Below, in pieces: positions 53,975 to 64,000 of a stretch of DNA of 64,000 nucleotides (within the stretch, counting starts at the first letter, position 1; each line of letters starts with the position of its first letter). The notes beneath the pieces are model-generated. The model ran no database searches, had not been told where the DNA came from, and saw only the letters and a program-made list of their open reading frames with translations. The stretch spans positions 744,001 to 808,000 of the forward strand of contig NC_088937.1 of assembly GCF_033473495.1 (NCBI RefSeq), read 5' to 3'. Both the position numbers and the translations under genes were made by a program. The DNA is from Cercospora beticola (Eukaryota; Ascomycota; Dothideomycetes; Mycosphaerellales; Mycosphaerellaceae).

Positions 53975-56900
53975 ATGGCACCCGTCAAAAGAAAGGCCGT
54001 CACCGATGAGCGGCCAAGCAAAAAGGCAAAGCCGGCAGACGTGAAAGAAGTGAAAGAGAGCGCCAGCAAACCGGACAGGACCGAGTCGCGGAAGGAAGAG
54101 AAGCGGAATGCTAAGGAGAAAAAAGAGCGACTGGCACGCAGTGGCGGCGAGCCTGGAGAAAAGAAGGCACCTGTGAAGTCAATCTTGCAGCAGGAAGAGA
54201 CTGCCTTCCCAAGAGGCGGCGGGAGTGTATTGACGCCCATAGAGCGAAAGCAGATTGAGGCACAGGCAGAGCGCGATGTTCTGTTCGAGCAAGAGACGGG
54301 ACAAAAGGCCGGTGCTGAGGACGATGATGGCGAGTTGTTTGACGAGGCAGAGTCTGCACCTGCATCGAAGAAAAAGCGCAAGGCCGAACGAAAGAGCGAT
54401 GGAGTTTCCAAAGTGGATGGAAGTGGCATCAAAATATCAGGGCTGAGCTACAAGTCACTCGCTGTGGGCAGTGTTGTACTTGGTAGAGTAACAGCAATCA
54501 CTGGTCGAGACATCGCCCTTGCGCTTCCAAATAACCTGACAGGATATGTGCCCATCACCTCTGTGTCAGAACGATTGACGACGCGAATCGAGCGATTACT
54601 GGACGATGCCAAATCTGGCGCCGATGACAGCGACGAGGACGAAGACATCGACCTAAAGCAGTTGTTCCATATCGGCCAATGGCTACGCGCCGTTGTCACT
54701 ACCACTGGCACAGATCCAGCAGAGGGAAAGAGCAAAAAGCACATCGAGCTGTCCTTGGACCCTTCTGCAGTCAATGGAGGTCTACCAGAGGAGAGTGTGG
54801 TAGTCAACAGCACCGTACAGGCAACTGTCAGAAGTGTCGAAGATCATGGTCTAGTCATGGATCTTGGTCTTGCGGACGACAGTGTCAAGGGCTTTGTGAG
54901 CAAGAAAGAGCTGGGCTCGGCGTATACTCTGGAAAAGATACAAGACGGACAGGTGATGCTTTGTCTGGTCACTGGCAAGGGCAGTAATGGAAAAGTCCTC
55001 AAGATCTCTCCAGACCCAAGCAGAATGTCGCTGGCATTGGGCGACAAAAAGTTGCCGACTGTCAACGATGCGCCATCAGTGGATGCATTTCTCCCCGGTA
55101 CTGCTGTCACTGTCTTGATCACCGAGTCTGGAGTACAGGGCATCGCCGGCAAGATCATGGGCATGCTTGATGTGACAGCCGATGTCATCCATGCGCAGGT
55201 GATCGGACTGGAAGACAAGGACGTCAGCAAAAAATACAAGGTCGGCAGCAAAGTCTCGGCTCGCATCATTTATGCAATTCCTGGGGACGATGGCGCTCGG
55301 CGGGTGGGAATTTCGCTCCTTGCACACACGTTGTCGCTTGTGCCGCCTCCTGGAAGACTCCCCGATATTGCAACGAAATCGTTGAAGGCTCAAGCGGCTG
55401 AGCTGGAGCAAATGCTGCCAATGTCGTCTATCGTTGAGAAGGCCAAAATTACCCAGGTCTCGCCCAACAAAGGACTATATCTCAGGATATCCACCAAAGT
55501 GGGACGGGAGGAGCGCGTCTCGACCGCTTTTGCACACATCTCGCAAATATCGGACAAGCGAATTGACTCACTGTCATCCACATCGGGCTCCTACACGATC
55601 GATTCTGCACACAAAGTACGCATAATTGGCTACAGTCCGGTGGACAACATGTATTATGTATCACTGAAACAGTCTGTGCTTGATCAAGCCTTCTTGCGTT
55701 TGGAAGATCTCATCGTCGGTGACCTCGTGAATGGCACAGTGGATAAGATCATTCTGGGAGGCACCACAGGCGTTACTGGAATCCTTGTTAAATTGAGCGA
55801 CAACATCACTGGACTCGTGCCGGAACAGCATATCAGCGATGCGCAGCTGAAGAACCCCGAACGCAAATACCGCGAAGGCTTCCCAGTGAAGGCAAGAATC
55901 CTATCTGTGGACACAGAGAAGAGACATGTTCGTCTTACCTTGAAGAAGCAGCTGGTGGATGATGTCGACGGAAAGATCTGGAAAGCTTACGATGATCTGA
56001 AACCAGGAATGGAGAGCAAGGGCACCATCATCAAGCTGCATCCCAATGGAGCTGTCGTTCAATTTTATGGCCCCGTCAGAGCGTGGTTGCCAGTCGCAGA
56101 GATGAGCGAAACGTTCATTGAGCGTCCAGAGCAGCACTTCCGGCTCGGACAAACCATCCGCGTCAAAATCGTCTCTGTCAGTCCCGAGGCCCAGGAGATG
56201 AAGGTCACATGCAAAGATAGCGTCGCTTTTGACGAGGACCAGGAGCAGGCTTGGAACAATATCTCTGGCGGACAGCTTGTCAGTGGAACAGTAACTGAGA
56301 AGTCCTCCGAGACTATCTCTGTCGATCTAGAGAGTGGGCTCAAGGGTATCATCCGTGTGATGCACTTGGTCGATGGCTCTCTCGCGAAGGCTGAGAAGGA
56401 GGCAAAGCGCATCCGCGTCGGGCAGAAGTTGCAGAACTTGCTTGTGCTTGACAAACAGGATCGTAGCCAGACCGTGCTGCTGAGTAATAAGCCCAGCTTG
56501 GTCGAAGATGCCAAATCCGACAAGCTGATCACTACTTTCTCTGACATCGCTCAAGGAGTCAAGGTTCGCGGATTCGTGAGGAACACCACAGCCGACGCAG
56601 TTTATGTCGAGTTCGCCAATGGCATCGTCGGTCTGCTACCCAAGAGTCAGATCTTGGCCGAGTCTTTGAGCAAGCCTGAATTTGGTATGCGCAAGGACCA
56701 AACTTTGAACCTCTGGGTACTCGACATGGACCACACAGGGAAGCGGTTTCGCTTGACCATGCGCGAGCAAGCGGCATCTGCAGATCAAACTAGTAGCTCT
56801 GCGCCTGCTACTCTCGACGCCCTGAGCAAACCTATCGACTCGTCTCTGAAGTCGATGTCAGATCTGGAGCCAGGCAGAATCACAAAGGCGCGCATTGCTT

Positions 56901-59524
56901 CCGTCCGTGCGACACAAATCAATGTCCGACTTGCAGACAATGTTCAAGGGCGAGTGGATGTGAGCGAAGTCTTTGATTCTTGGGAAGAGATCGCCAACAA
57001 AGCAGCCCCCTTGCAGAATTTCAAACAAAACGATCTGATCGACGTCAAGGTCTTGGGTATCCATGATGCTCGCAACCACCGCTTCCTACCTTTTAGCCAC
57101 AGACAGGGCAAGACCCCGGTCTTCGAGCTCTCTGCAAAGAAATCCCGAGTGGAAAAGGACGACAAGTCTTTGCTCGAGCTTGATTCCGTGAAAGCGGGCT
57201 CATCTCACCTCGCTTTTGTCAATAACCACGCAGAAAACTGTGTTTGGGTTAATCTCTCGCCAAATGTTCGGGGCCGAGTTGCTTTGATGGACTTGTCTAA
57301 CGACGTCGGCCAATTGCAGAATGTGGAAAATCGTTTCCGCGTGGGGTGTGCGTTGCGTGTCAAGGTCAAGGCCGCCGATATCAGCACTGGTCGACTAGAC
57401 CTCACTGCCAGACAGGATGAAGCATCAGCCGCCTTGACGCTCAAAGACTTGTCACCGGGCATGGTGCTCCCTGCACGCGTCATCAAGTCCACTGAGCGCG
57501 CAGTCACTGTTGAACTCGCGAAAGATCTGATCTGTCATGTGCCATTGGTCGAACTCAGCGACGACTACGATGAGGTCAACCTTGCGCAGTACAACAAGAA
57601 TGACATTGTGCGTGTCTGCGTGATCGGCGTCGATACCCCAAACAAGCGAGCCTTTGTCAGTTTGAGACCATCTAAGGTCTTGAGCTCCAGCCTGCCTGTC
57701 AAGGATCACCACATCTCGAATGTCTCCCAGGTGAAGGCTGGCGACATCGTACGCGGCTTTGTCAAGAAGGTCGCGGACAAGGGAGTTTTCATCTCACTTG
57801 GCGCCGACGTGGATGCTCTCGTTCGTATCGCAGATCTGAGTGACCAATTCGTGAAGGAATGGCGGTCAATCTTCGAAGTGGATCAACTTGTGAAGGGCCG
57901 CGTTCTCTCTGTCGACACAGAAAGCAGACAGATTCAATTGAGCTTGAAGCCGTCCCATGTTGGTGGCCACTACGAGCCGCCTCTCGGCATCACGGACATT
58001 GAAGTGGGCATGAACGTCACTGGAAGGGTCAGGAAAGTCGAGGATTTCGGTGCCTTCATCGACATCGACAACACCCAACCCCGACTTTCTGGTCTCTGCC
58101 ATAGAAGCGAAGTGGCTGCTCGACGCATCGAGGATGTTCGCAAGTTGTACAGTGCTGGCGACGTGGTCAAGGCAAAGGTGCTGAGTGTTGATGTTGAGAA
58201 CCGCAAGATCAGCTTGGGCTTGAAAGCCAGCTACTTCGCTAACGAAAGGGACGAAGTCGACGAGGATGAGGAAGAAGAGAGTGAAAACGAAGACGTCGAC
58301 ATGGATGGCGGTGTTGAACTCGAAGACGACTCAGAGGGCGGCATCGATATTGACCTAGCGGACGTGCAAGATGCAGACAGCGACGACGAGGATGCAGCAG
58401 AAGATGCCATGGATGTTGATGAAGAGCCTGCGGCAGCAAGTGGTGGACTGAAGACCACTGGCTTCGATTGGGCAGGTGATAGCCTCGACGCAGAGACGAA
58501 CGGCGCCGCTTACGAATCCGAACCGGAGACCATGACCGTCAAAAAGAAGAAGAGAAAATCAGAGATCAAAGAAGACTTGACTGGCGATCTGGACAAGAAC
58601 GGACCTCAAAGCAACAGCGATTTCGAAAGGCGACTTCTTGGTGAGCCCAACAACTCGAGTCTCTGGATTGAGTACATGGCATTCCAGCTCCGACTCAGTG
58701 AGGTCCAACAAGCACGTAACATCGCCGAACGTGCTCTGCGCACCATCAACATTCGCGAGACCGACGAGAAGGCTAACATCTGGATCGCGTGGATCAATCT
58801 CGAAGTGGAATATGGCGACGATGAGACCGTAGAGGGAGTCTTCAAAAATGCATGCCAAGTGCAAGATCCTCTCGAGATGCACGAGAAACTCGCTTCCATC
58901 TATATCGATTCGGGCAAACACAACGAAGCAGATGGCATATTTGAACGCGTCGTTGCCAACAAGAACTTCCGCGCTTCCCCAGACGTCTGGCTCAACTACG
59001 CGACCTTCCTGCTCAACAACCTTCGCAAGCCTGAGCGAGCTCACGCGCTCTTGTCAAAAGCTCTCCAATCTGTCCCCGTAAGCGAGCATCGTCTCTTGAC
59101 AGCCAAATTCGCTGCCCTAGAATTCCGAACAGCGGCTGGCGACCCTGAGCGTGGTCGCACAATGTTCGAAAACATACTCGACGAATATCCGAAATGGAGT
59201 TCGGGTTGGGATATGTGGGTCGACATCGAGCGAAGCAGGATAGCCCACTGCGAAAGCGATGAAGCGAAAGCCGAGGCGATCGAGAAGACGAGGGCGTTGT
59301 TTGAGAGGACCATTAAGGTGCCAATGAAGAAGAGAAGAGCGAAGTTCGTTTTCAAGAAGTGGCTAGAATTCGAGAACAAGGAGGGTGCAATGCCTGTGGG
59401 CGGCAAGAAGGGAAAGAAGGGCAATGCTGGTGGCAGTCAGGCTGAGAGAGTCACTGTTCTGGCGAGAGAATATGTGCAGAAGCTGGAGGAGAAGAAAGGT
59501 GGTGATGGCGACGATGAGGAGTAA
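53975..59524 (+). CDS. RRP5: rRNA biogenesis protein Rrp5 (S1 repeats plus HAT/TPR)
   Basis: Single exon, 1849 residues from ATG 53975 (MAPVKRKAVTDERPSKK). An upstream in-frame ATG at 53858 would add 39 residues lacking the basic start typical of the family. After a Lys-rich head, about a dozen S1 RNA-binding repeats span roughly 140-1420 (for example GSVVLGRVTAITGRDIALAL, GDLVNGTVDKIILGG, GDIVRGFVKKVADKGVFISLG, GMNVTGRVRKVEDFGAFIDID). An acidic Asp/Glu linker follows (genomic about 58250-58440). HAT/TPR repeats from about 1550 begin DFERRLLGEPNNSSLWIEYMAF and include ANIWIAWINLEVEYGD. Rrp5 is needed for cleavages making both 18S and 5.8S rRNA in the nucleolus. The length is normal. Confidence 0.96.
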   Translation: MAPVKRKAVTDERPSKKAKPADVKEVKESASKPDRTESRKEEKRNAKEKKERLARSGGEPGEKKAPVKSILQQEETAFPRGGGSVLTPIERKQIEAQAERDVLFEQETGQKAGAEDDDGELFDEAESAPASKKKRKAERKSDGVSKVDGSGIKISGLSYKSLAVGSVVLGRVTAITGRDIALALPNNLTGYVPITSVSERLTTRIERLLDDAKSGADDSDEDEDIDLKQLFHIGQWLRAVVTTTGTDPAEGKSKKHIELSLDPSAVNGGLPEESVVVNSTVQATVRSVEDHGLVMDLGLADDSVKGFVSKKELGSAYTLEKIQDGQVMLCLVTGKGSNGKVLKISPDPSRMSLALGDKKLPTVNDAPSVDAFLPGTAVTVLITESGVQGIAGKIMGMLDVTADVIHAQVIGLEDKDVSKKYKVGSKVSARIIYAIPGDDGARRVGISLLAHTLSLVPPPGRLPDIATKSLKAQAAELEQMLPMSSIVEKAKITQVSPNKGLYLRISTKVGREERVSTAFAHISQISDKRIDSLSSTSGSYTIDSAHKVRIIGYSPVDNMYYVSLKQSVLDQAFLRLEDLIVGDLVNGTVDKIILGGTTGVTGILVKLSDNITGLVPEQHISDAQLKNPERKYREGFPVKARILSVDTEKRHVRLTLKKQLVDDVDGKIWKAYDDLKPGMESKGTIIKLHPNGAVVQFYGPVRAWLPVAEMSETFIERPEQHFRLGQTIRVKIVSVSPEAQEMKVTCKDSVAFDEDQEQAWNNISGGQLVSGTVTEKSSETISVDLESGLKGIIRVMHLVDGSLAKAEKEAKRIRVGQKLQNLLVLDKQDRSQTVLLSNKPSLVEDAKSDKLITTFSDIAQGVKVRGFVRNTTADAVYVEFANGIVGLLPKSQILAESLSKPEFGMRKDQTLNLWVLDMDHTGKRFRLTMREQAASADQTSSSAPATLDALSKPIDSSLKSMSDLEPGRITKARIASVRATQINVRLADNVQGRVDVSEVFDSWEEIANKAAPLQNFKQNDLIDVKVLGIHDARNHRFLPFSHRQGKTPVFELSAKKSRVEKDDKSLLELDSVKAGSSHLAFVNNHAENCVWVNLSPNVRGRVALMDLSNDVGQLQNVENRFRVGCALRVKVKAADISTGRLDLTARQDEASAALTLKDLSPGMVLPARVIKSTERAVTVELAKDLICHVPLVELSDDYDEVNLAQYNKNDIVRVCVIGVDTPNKRAFVSLRPSKVLSSSLPVKDHHISNVSQVKAGDIVRGFVKKVADKGVFISLGADVDALVRIADLSDQFVKEWRSIFEVDQLVKGRVLSVDTESRQIQLSLKPSHVGGHYEPPLGITDIEVGMNVTGRVRKVEDFGAFIDIDNTQPRLSGLCHRSEVAARRIEDVRKLYSAGDVVKAKVLSVDVENRKISLGLKASYFANERDEVDEDEEEESENEDVDMDGGVELEDDSEGGIDIDLADVQDADSDDEDAAEDAMDVDEEPAAASGGLKTTGFDWAGDSLDAETNGAAYESEPETMTVKKKKRKSEIKEDLTGDLDKNGPQSNSDFERRLLGEPNNSSLWIEYMAFQLRLSEVQQARNIAERALRTINIRETDEKANIWIAWINLEVEYGDDETVEGVFKNACQVQDPLEMHEKLASIYIDSGKHNEADGIFERVVANKNFRASPDVWLNYATFLLNNLRKPERAHALLSKALQSVPVSEHRLLTAKFAALEFRTAAGDPERGRTMFENILDEYPKWSSGWDMWVDIERSRIAHCESDEAKAEAIEKTRALFERTIKVPMKKRRAKFVFKKWLEFENKEGAMPVGGKKGKKGNAGGSQAERVTVLAREYVQKLEEKKGGDGDDEE

Positions 59525-59980
59525 TTTGTACTGGACTCATGCATGGGCGAAACCAAAAGCGCAGGACGGACAAACTTGGAATGGTGTAGGATGTAACAAT
59601 GTATAGCACGCATATGTGCAAAAAGCGTCAATTCATGGCCGTATGCATCTGCGGACCCGACTGTGAGTGCTATTGCCGTTTCTGATAGCTTGCTTACTTT
59701 ACTACAGAACAACGTGGAGCGAGAGAAAGATGCTGCGAACGTGGTTCAGTCTTGGCTAATCGGATCGTGAGATGAAGAAAAGCTTGGAGAACTTTATTAC
59801 CAAGTTCCTGCAGATCAGGCGGAGGCGTGCTCTTCTAACACCATTTAAGGCAAGCGTTTGACCTATTCAGGTCAATCAAGTTCAATGATGTGCAGTGCTA
59901 GCCACGACCGAGGCTCGTTGACTTCAGCTCATAAGAGACTTGCCGACACGACTTCAGGACATCTTTGACAAGTGAACGAC
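59525..59980. other. Intergenic, 456 bp
   Basis: RRP5 3' flank and promoter of the MRJP-like gene. No recognised element. Confidence 0.4.
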
Positions 59981-61264
59981 ATGGCTGTTGCCTCAATGAA
60001 GAGCCTCCTAGGCTTGGCCCTGCTACACTCCGCTGCAGCTGTTGGGCCGTCTGATATCAGAACCGATCCTGGTGTTTCTGGCCCACCACTCGAAATCGTG
60101 CACTACTTCACCGGACAATGGCCTACAGGCATTGCAGTCTCGGCGAAGGGCCGCAAGTTCGCATGCTATCCTGCTGGCCTTGATATCGCCAACACCTATA
60201 ATGGCCTCATACCGACAATGCAAGTGGGAGAGCTCACTTCTGAAGATTCGGAAACAGCTTATCCAAATGCAACATACAATATGAGTCCTGGCGGAGCAGT
60301 GAATCGACTCAGCATCCCACCAGTCACCAAAGGTGATCGCGACCATCTTCTCGGCGTGCAAAGCGTGATCGTGGACTCGAAGGATACTCTTTGGATCCTT
60401 GACACAGGTCGTGTACAAGATCTCTCTAATCCTATCTCTCCAATGCTCCGAGCAACAGTTCCGGGAGGCCCCAAGCTCGTCAACATCGACCTCAACACGA
60501 ACCAGATAGTCCAAACCATCATTTTCAACACCGACCTCGTGAAACCTGACTCCTACCTCAACGACGTCCGCATCGACCGTAACCCCAACCTCTCCAACAC
60601 AAGCGGCAAAGGCGCAGCGTACATAACCGACTCCTCCGTCGAAGGCAACAACGCCATAATCTTCGTCGATCTCGGCACAGGCAAAGGCACCCGTCTCCCT
60701 CTCCGCGAAACAAAAGCCATCTTCGGCTCCGTTCCTTACGTCTGGGGTGAACCAATGTATCAAATCACTGGTCTTACCTCAGCCATCAAACCCAGCTATA
60801 TCACCTTCGGCAGCGACGGAATCGCCATCTCTCCAGATGGATCCACACTCTACTTCTCCGTCATCGCCGGCCGATTCCTCTACAGCGTCCCAACCGCCAC
60901 TCTCCGTTCCGGAAACCTCGCAAACGCACAATCTGCCGTCAAGAATCTCGGTGAGAAGGGGATTTCCGATGGCCTCGAGACTGATTCGAACGGCGTTGTC
61001 TACAACGGACAAGTGGAGAATAATGGTATCACGATGTATAACCCCGCCACGACTTTCTCGACCATGTTTGTCCGGGACCCGAGAATCAATTGGGTTGATA
61101 CGATGTCGATTGCGGAGGATGGGTATTTGTATTTCACGGTGAATCAGTTGAATTATTTGAATGCGATTTATCCGGGGCAGGGGTTGCCGTTGGTGGATAG
61201 GAGGAAGAAGCCGTATGTGGCGTTTAGGGCGAAGTTGCCGAATGGGGGGACGAAGATTCGTTAG
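59981..61264 (+). CDS. Secreted MRJP/yellow-family protein
   Basis: Single exon, 427 residues from the first ATG 59981 (a GTG precedes it in frame). The signal peptide is around KSLLGLALLHSAAA. The body matches the major royal jelly/yellow family: EIVHYFTGQWPTGIAVSAKG, GVQSVIVDSKDTLWILDTG, YLNDVRIDRN, AAYITDSSVEGNNAIIFVDL, FGSDGIAISPDGSTLYFSV and INWVDTMSIAEDGYLYFTVNQLN. This is a six-bladed propeller family, common in insects and scattered in fungi and bacteria. Fungal functions are unknown; small-molecule binding or lactonase-like roles are possible. The last quarter shows G-ending codons, unlike the C-ending middle (see findings). Confidence 0.88.
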   Translation: MAVASMKSLLGLALLHSAAAVGPSDIRTDPGVSGPPLEIVHYFTGQWPTGIAVSAKGRKFACYPAGLDIANTYNGLIPTMQVGELTSEDSETAYPNATYNMSPGGAVNRLSIPPVTKGDRDHLLGVQSVIVDSKDTLWILDTGRVQDLSNPISPMLRATVPGGPKLVNIDLNTNQIVQTIIFNTDLVKPDSYLNDVRIDRNPNLSNTSGKGAAYITDSSVEGNNAIIFVDLGTGKGTRLPLRETKAIFGSVPYVWGEPMYQITGLTSAIKPSYITFGSDGIAISPDGSTLYFSVIAGRFLYSVPTATLRSGNLANAQSAVKNLGEKGISDGLETDSNGVVYNGQVENNGITMYNPATTFSTMFVRDPRINWVDTMSIAEDGYLYFTVNQLNYLNAIYPGQGLPLVDRRKKPYVAFRAKLPNGGTKIR

Positions 61265-61532
61265 GGTGGGTGAGTCTGGAGATTAATACTTGGAACGGAG
61301 TAGAGATTGTTGACTGTGCTATAGCCAGCAGAGATATTCGAGATTTGTGATATTTCAGATGCCAAACGTAGCGGAAGATCTGCGATGAATAGATTGTGCC
61401 TCTGCTACACGAGCCTGCAAAACCACGATTCTCCTATACACTACCAACCGTGTATAGATTGTCTGTTTGCGCTAACATGCCTAGAGTACAGTAGGATGAC
61501 TGAGATCTGAGTGGTGCATTGGTGTTCTTCGC

Positions 61533-63007
61533 TCACCAAGCAGGAAATGTACACTTCAACCTCATCCCACTCATTTGCACTTGCGGATTTGGGTCCCGAA
61601 TGAGCTCTGAGGTGCAATATCGCCCATCGCGCTCCTTGAGCGCCCATCTCGCCCATCCACTATCCCGTGAGTTGAAGCTGAACCAATTGATTGCGCCAGG
61701 AGCCGGAGTGCCGTAGAGGACTGCGAAGTCCAGGCAGCCAGTCGACAGTCTATCGACCCTGATCGGCTGTGGCAGAGTATTGCTAGCAGGGAGCGTAAAG
61801 CTGGTACCATTTGCCATTGGTGCTGCGGTCTTTGACGCGAGCTCGGTTTCGACGCCATTTTCGTACACGTATACACGAGCGGAGACTTGGTCGTTGGTCA
61901 AGCCGGTGACGTCCAAGCTGATGTGGAATTGTCTGATGTCGGCGGGCTCGCCAGTGATCCTGTACGTGTTGTGTTTCTCGTGGTCGTAAGGTTGTCCAAG
62001 TTTACCAGATGCTCCAAGGTCCGTCAGACGGAGGTTGCTCATGTGGAACTGAAAACCGTCGTTCTTGCAGTCCGGCTGAGGGTGACAATATTTCAAGGCA
62101 CTGTCGATCAGTTAGAATCCGCGCATCATAACATTTGCTCCAGTGAACCCTTCTACACTTACTCGTATATGGCGCGCTCGGTGGGATCATTCAGATTGAA
62201 ATCGCCCAAGTAGAACTCAATATCATACCAGTCACCCTCATCAAATTTGGCCGGACTTCCCAGGCGATCGCTCACGAATCGGCCACCCGGGCCCCACTCT
62301 CCGGTGCCTTCTCGGAAACGTTTGACCGTGTTGCCACCTCTAGAGTTATCGCTACCACCTATACACCTCAGAGATGACTGTGGTCTAGTAGCTGACGGGT
62401 CGAAGTCATCCCTTTGCTGCGAGTACATGGGCCACTCATCCGTCTGTATCCTGAGTTGTGTAAGATTAGCCTGCAATCTGGGATCCATAAATCGTTGTCC
62501 AAACGGCCATTGTTGGCAGGGCGTGCCCTGACTGACTGCAACACCAGCTTGCACACGATCGGCCGAACCAGCATGTGGCTCCACGTATTGCACGGTCTGG
62601 CCTGCCATGATACAATTCTGGTAATAACAAGCGTTTGTACATGCTTCGGGACTCAGTTTACAGTCCATTTTGCAGACTCCTCGATACGCGGGAACTCTTT
62701 TGACCAGGTTTGAATCTGCTTGCGCGAGCGTTGTGTCCTCTGACAGCTCGAAGGGTATGTCGCCGTTGGCTAAAGGCCAATCGACGTCTTTGTCGTCGAG
62801 TGTGTTTGTGTACATGCTACCAGAAGTCTCCGCGTGGGAGAAGTGAGCCGTAATACCATGCGTTGCATTGTAGTCAAGATTGTTCAGGCCATCGATCACA
62901 GTCGCAGGGACTAGCGTTCTGATCGGTAGACCTTGGCCAAGTGGAACTGTTTTTATGACATGTTGCACTGCGACCAGCCGAAGGAAGGTGAGGAGAGAAA
63001 AGATCAT
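61533..63007 (-). CDS. Secreted NucA/NucB-type deoxyribonuclease
   Basis: Two exons on the minus strand, 63007-62163 and 62100-61533 (62-nt intron, GTAAGT to CGACAG, phase 2), 470 residues. The signal peptide is MIFSLLTFLRLVAVQ. A KR at 103-104 (SNLVKR) may be a Kex2 cut releasing the mature chain. A Cys-rich start (VCKMDCKLSPEACTNACYYQ) leads to the DNase_NucA_NucB-like pattern TPCQQWPFGQRF (162-173) and SSLRCIGGSDNSRGGNTV (211-228). The C-terminal 190 residues form an unassigned beta-rich region (FQFHMSNLRL, HISLDVTGLTNDQVSARVYVYEN). The frame stays open upstream to 63178 but without an ATG. Likely an extracellular nuclease; the domain call is by motif only. Confidence 0.78.
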
Positions 63008-63034
63008 GGTGGGTATTGAGTATGGTAATGCTTG

Positions 63035-63118
63035 AATCGGGTCCTGGAATGAGCAGCTTGCTTTCCGGTGTGAGCAGGCTGGGTTCTGGAGTGAGCATTC
63101 TGACTGCTGGAGTGAGCA
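63035..63118 (-). repeat. Four tandem 21-nt units upstream of the nuclease gene
   Basis: Units 63098-63118, 63077-63097, 63056-63076 and 63035-63055 (minus-strand order) would read as heptapeptides CSLQQSE, CSLQNPA, CSHRKAS and CSFQDPI. All end TGAGCA on the plus strand. They lie 28-111 bp before the chosen ATG, in frame with it, but without an upstream ATG. Confidence 0.85.
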
Positions 63119-63740
63119 AGGGCTCTTTAAGTCAATATAGTCTCTCCATACTTGACTGCGTAAACCGGGCACAGTCAAGTATGGGCACGGCGTGGGCTCA
63201 TTCCATGCTTGACTTTAATTGCCACATGCTATCAAGCATATATGTTACAATGGCGCGCTCCATGCTTGACCGCGAGCACTATTGCAGAGAGTCATGATAG
63301 TTCCATGGGAAAGTGATGCCAACTCCATTACTATGATGGCTGTGTGCTTACACATAATTTTCAGCAGCTGGCATCGATCCTGTCGTGGCCGAGTGTAGAA
63401 GCCTTGTTCGTGCTGTGTGCTAAGCAAGGCCGAACCATCGTAGTATCAGCCTGGTTGATAGATTCTGCATCATCACGTTAGCACTAAATGCGTAGCTAAA
63501 GTCTTGTGTGAGAATGTACATTGCCAAAACTCCGTGCTGAGGAGAATTGGCCTATGCGCAATCGGTACGAGCACAGGCGCGATGTGAGCCGAGCCGATCA
63601 CGTGGATGCATTGCATGTGAAGATGTGAAGGCTGCAGGGCTGTGACACCTCGTTTGTGCCTAAAGCTATCAACAAACGCGTCAAGCCGCGCTTTTCCCAG
63701 AACCACAGCCTTGAGCTTCAATCCACGTCGACTCGCAACA
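63119..63740. other. Intergenic, about 0.62 kb, between divergent genes
   Basis: Outside the repeats above, nothing recognisable. It separates the nuclease gene from the gene cut by the window end and must hold both promoters. TATATT (minus strand, about 63133-63138) is a possible TATA box for the nuclease gene; it would place the 21-nt repeats in its 5' leader. Confidence 0.45.
63146..63184. repeat. Perfect 13-bp inverted repeat
   Basis: CCATACTTGACTG (63146-63158) and its exact reverse complement (63172-63184) flank a 13-nt loop. Two more CCATGCTTGAC copies follow at 63203 and 63260, plus a partial inverted copy near 63229-63240. Confidence 0.88.
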
Positions 63741-64000
63741 ATGTCCGCAGAGGAGGACGCGTTCTTCCGCCACGGCTGGCACGACGACGATGAGAGGATC
63801 GATATTTACGCCTTGTTCGTGCTGGAGGACGTGCCTGTGGCCGTAAGTCTACAAGAAAGTCGTGTGTGCTCGCACCAAGCTGACCGCGAGACTTTAGGAC
63901 ATTGAGGCCGTCTTGAGGAGCCAAGAGGATTATGGCAACGAACGTCTTTGGCTGGCAGACGACTACAACAACTTGCCAGACTTCTACCATCGCGTGCCTG
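63741..64000 (+). CDS. Uncharacterised protein, 5' part only
   Basis: Exon 1 63741-63842 and exon 2 from 63898, with a 55-nt intron (GTAAGT donor, ACTTTAG acceptor, phase 0). About 68 residues are visible before the window ends: MSAEEDAFFRHGW, DDDERIDIYALFVLED, then DIEAVLRSQEDYGNERLW. The start is acidic and hydrophilic, without a signal peptide. I do not recognise the family. Codon use and splice signals look genuine. Confidence 0.7.

Overview
The window looks like nuclear DNA from a filamentous ascomycete (Pezizomycotina). It has dense genes on both strands, short GT-AG introns (mostly 46-92 nt) with CTAAC/CTGAC-like branch sites, no bacterial-style operons, and fungus-specific proteins (Tea4/Bud14, FEX fluoride exporter, Crh-type GH16, DUF1772 anthrone oxygenase, NHEJ ligase IV). 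A dothideomycete is my best guess from the gene flavour; the sequence does not prove it. I see no transposon, rRNA or tRNA gene. I joined exons by hand from splice consensus, reading frame and protein-family continuity; there are no transcript data behind them.

Layout. (1) 0.7-9.8 kb: a secondary-metabolism patch with a DUF4243 questin-oxidase-like protein, a SAM methyltransferase, a DUF1772 anthrone-oxygenase-like protein, two class A FAD monooxygenases and an MFS transporter. This is a tailoring set for an aromatic polyketide with no synthase in view. (2) 10.9-12.4 kb: an alpha-arrestin with PPxY motifs. (3) 14.0-17.0 kb: a divergent pair that I read as thymine-7-hydroxylase and uracil-5-carboxylate (iso-orotate) decarboxylase, the thymine-to-uracil salvage route. 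A palindromic pair of GATA sites lies between them. Uracil phosphoribosyltransferase, the next step, lies at 27.7 kb. (4) 17.1-25.1 kb: DNA ligase IV, a prolyl-4-hydroxylase-like dioxygenase, a DUF4112 membrane protein and an SRPBCC protein. (5) 25.2-30.6 kb: FEX fluoride exporter, UPRT and a secreted arylsulfotransferase-family protein. (6) 30.7-31.5 kb: an array of degenerate 20-nt repeats in both orientations. (7) 31.9-48.3 kb: a WD40 protein with a C-terminal zinc ribbon, ribonucleotide reductase small subunit, a coiled-coil orphan, a Crh-type glycosidase, a Ser/Thr-rich wall protein and Tea4/Bud14. (8) 49.4 kb: a small secreted cysteine-containing protein. (9) 50.3-51.3 kb: a second, strikingly phased 20/22-nt repeat array. 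(10) 51.6-64 kb: Cdt2, Rrp5, an MRJP/yellow-like secreted protein, a secreted NucA/NucB-type nuclease with a 21-nt repeat upstream, and a gene cut by the window end.

Two themes stand out. Nucleotide metabolism recurs (thymine hydroxylase, decarboxylase, UPRT, RNR small subunit, and Cdt2, which controls RNR inhibitors in fission yeast). Three intergenic sites hold short-period degenerate repeats (20, 22 and 21 nt, about two helical turns); those at 31 and 51 kb resemble each other and match nothing I recognise.
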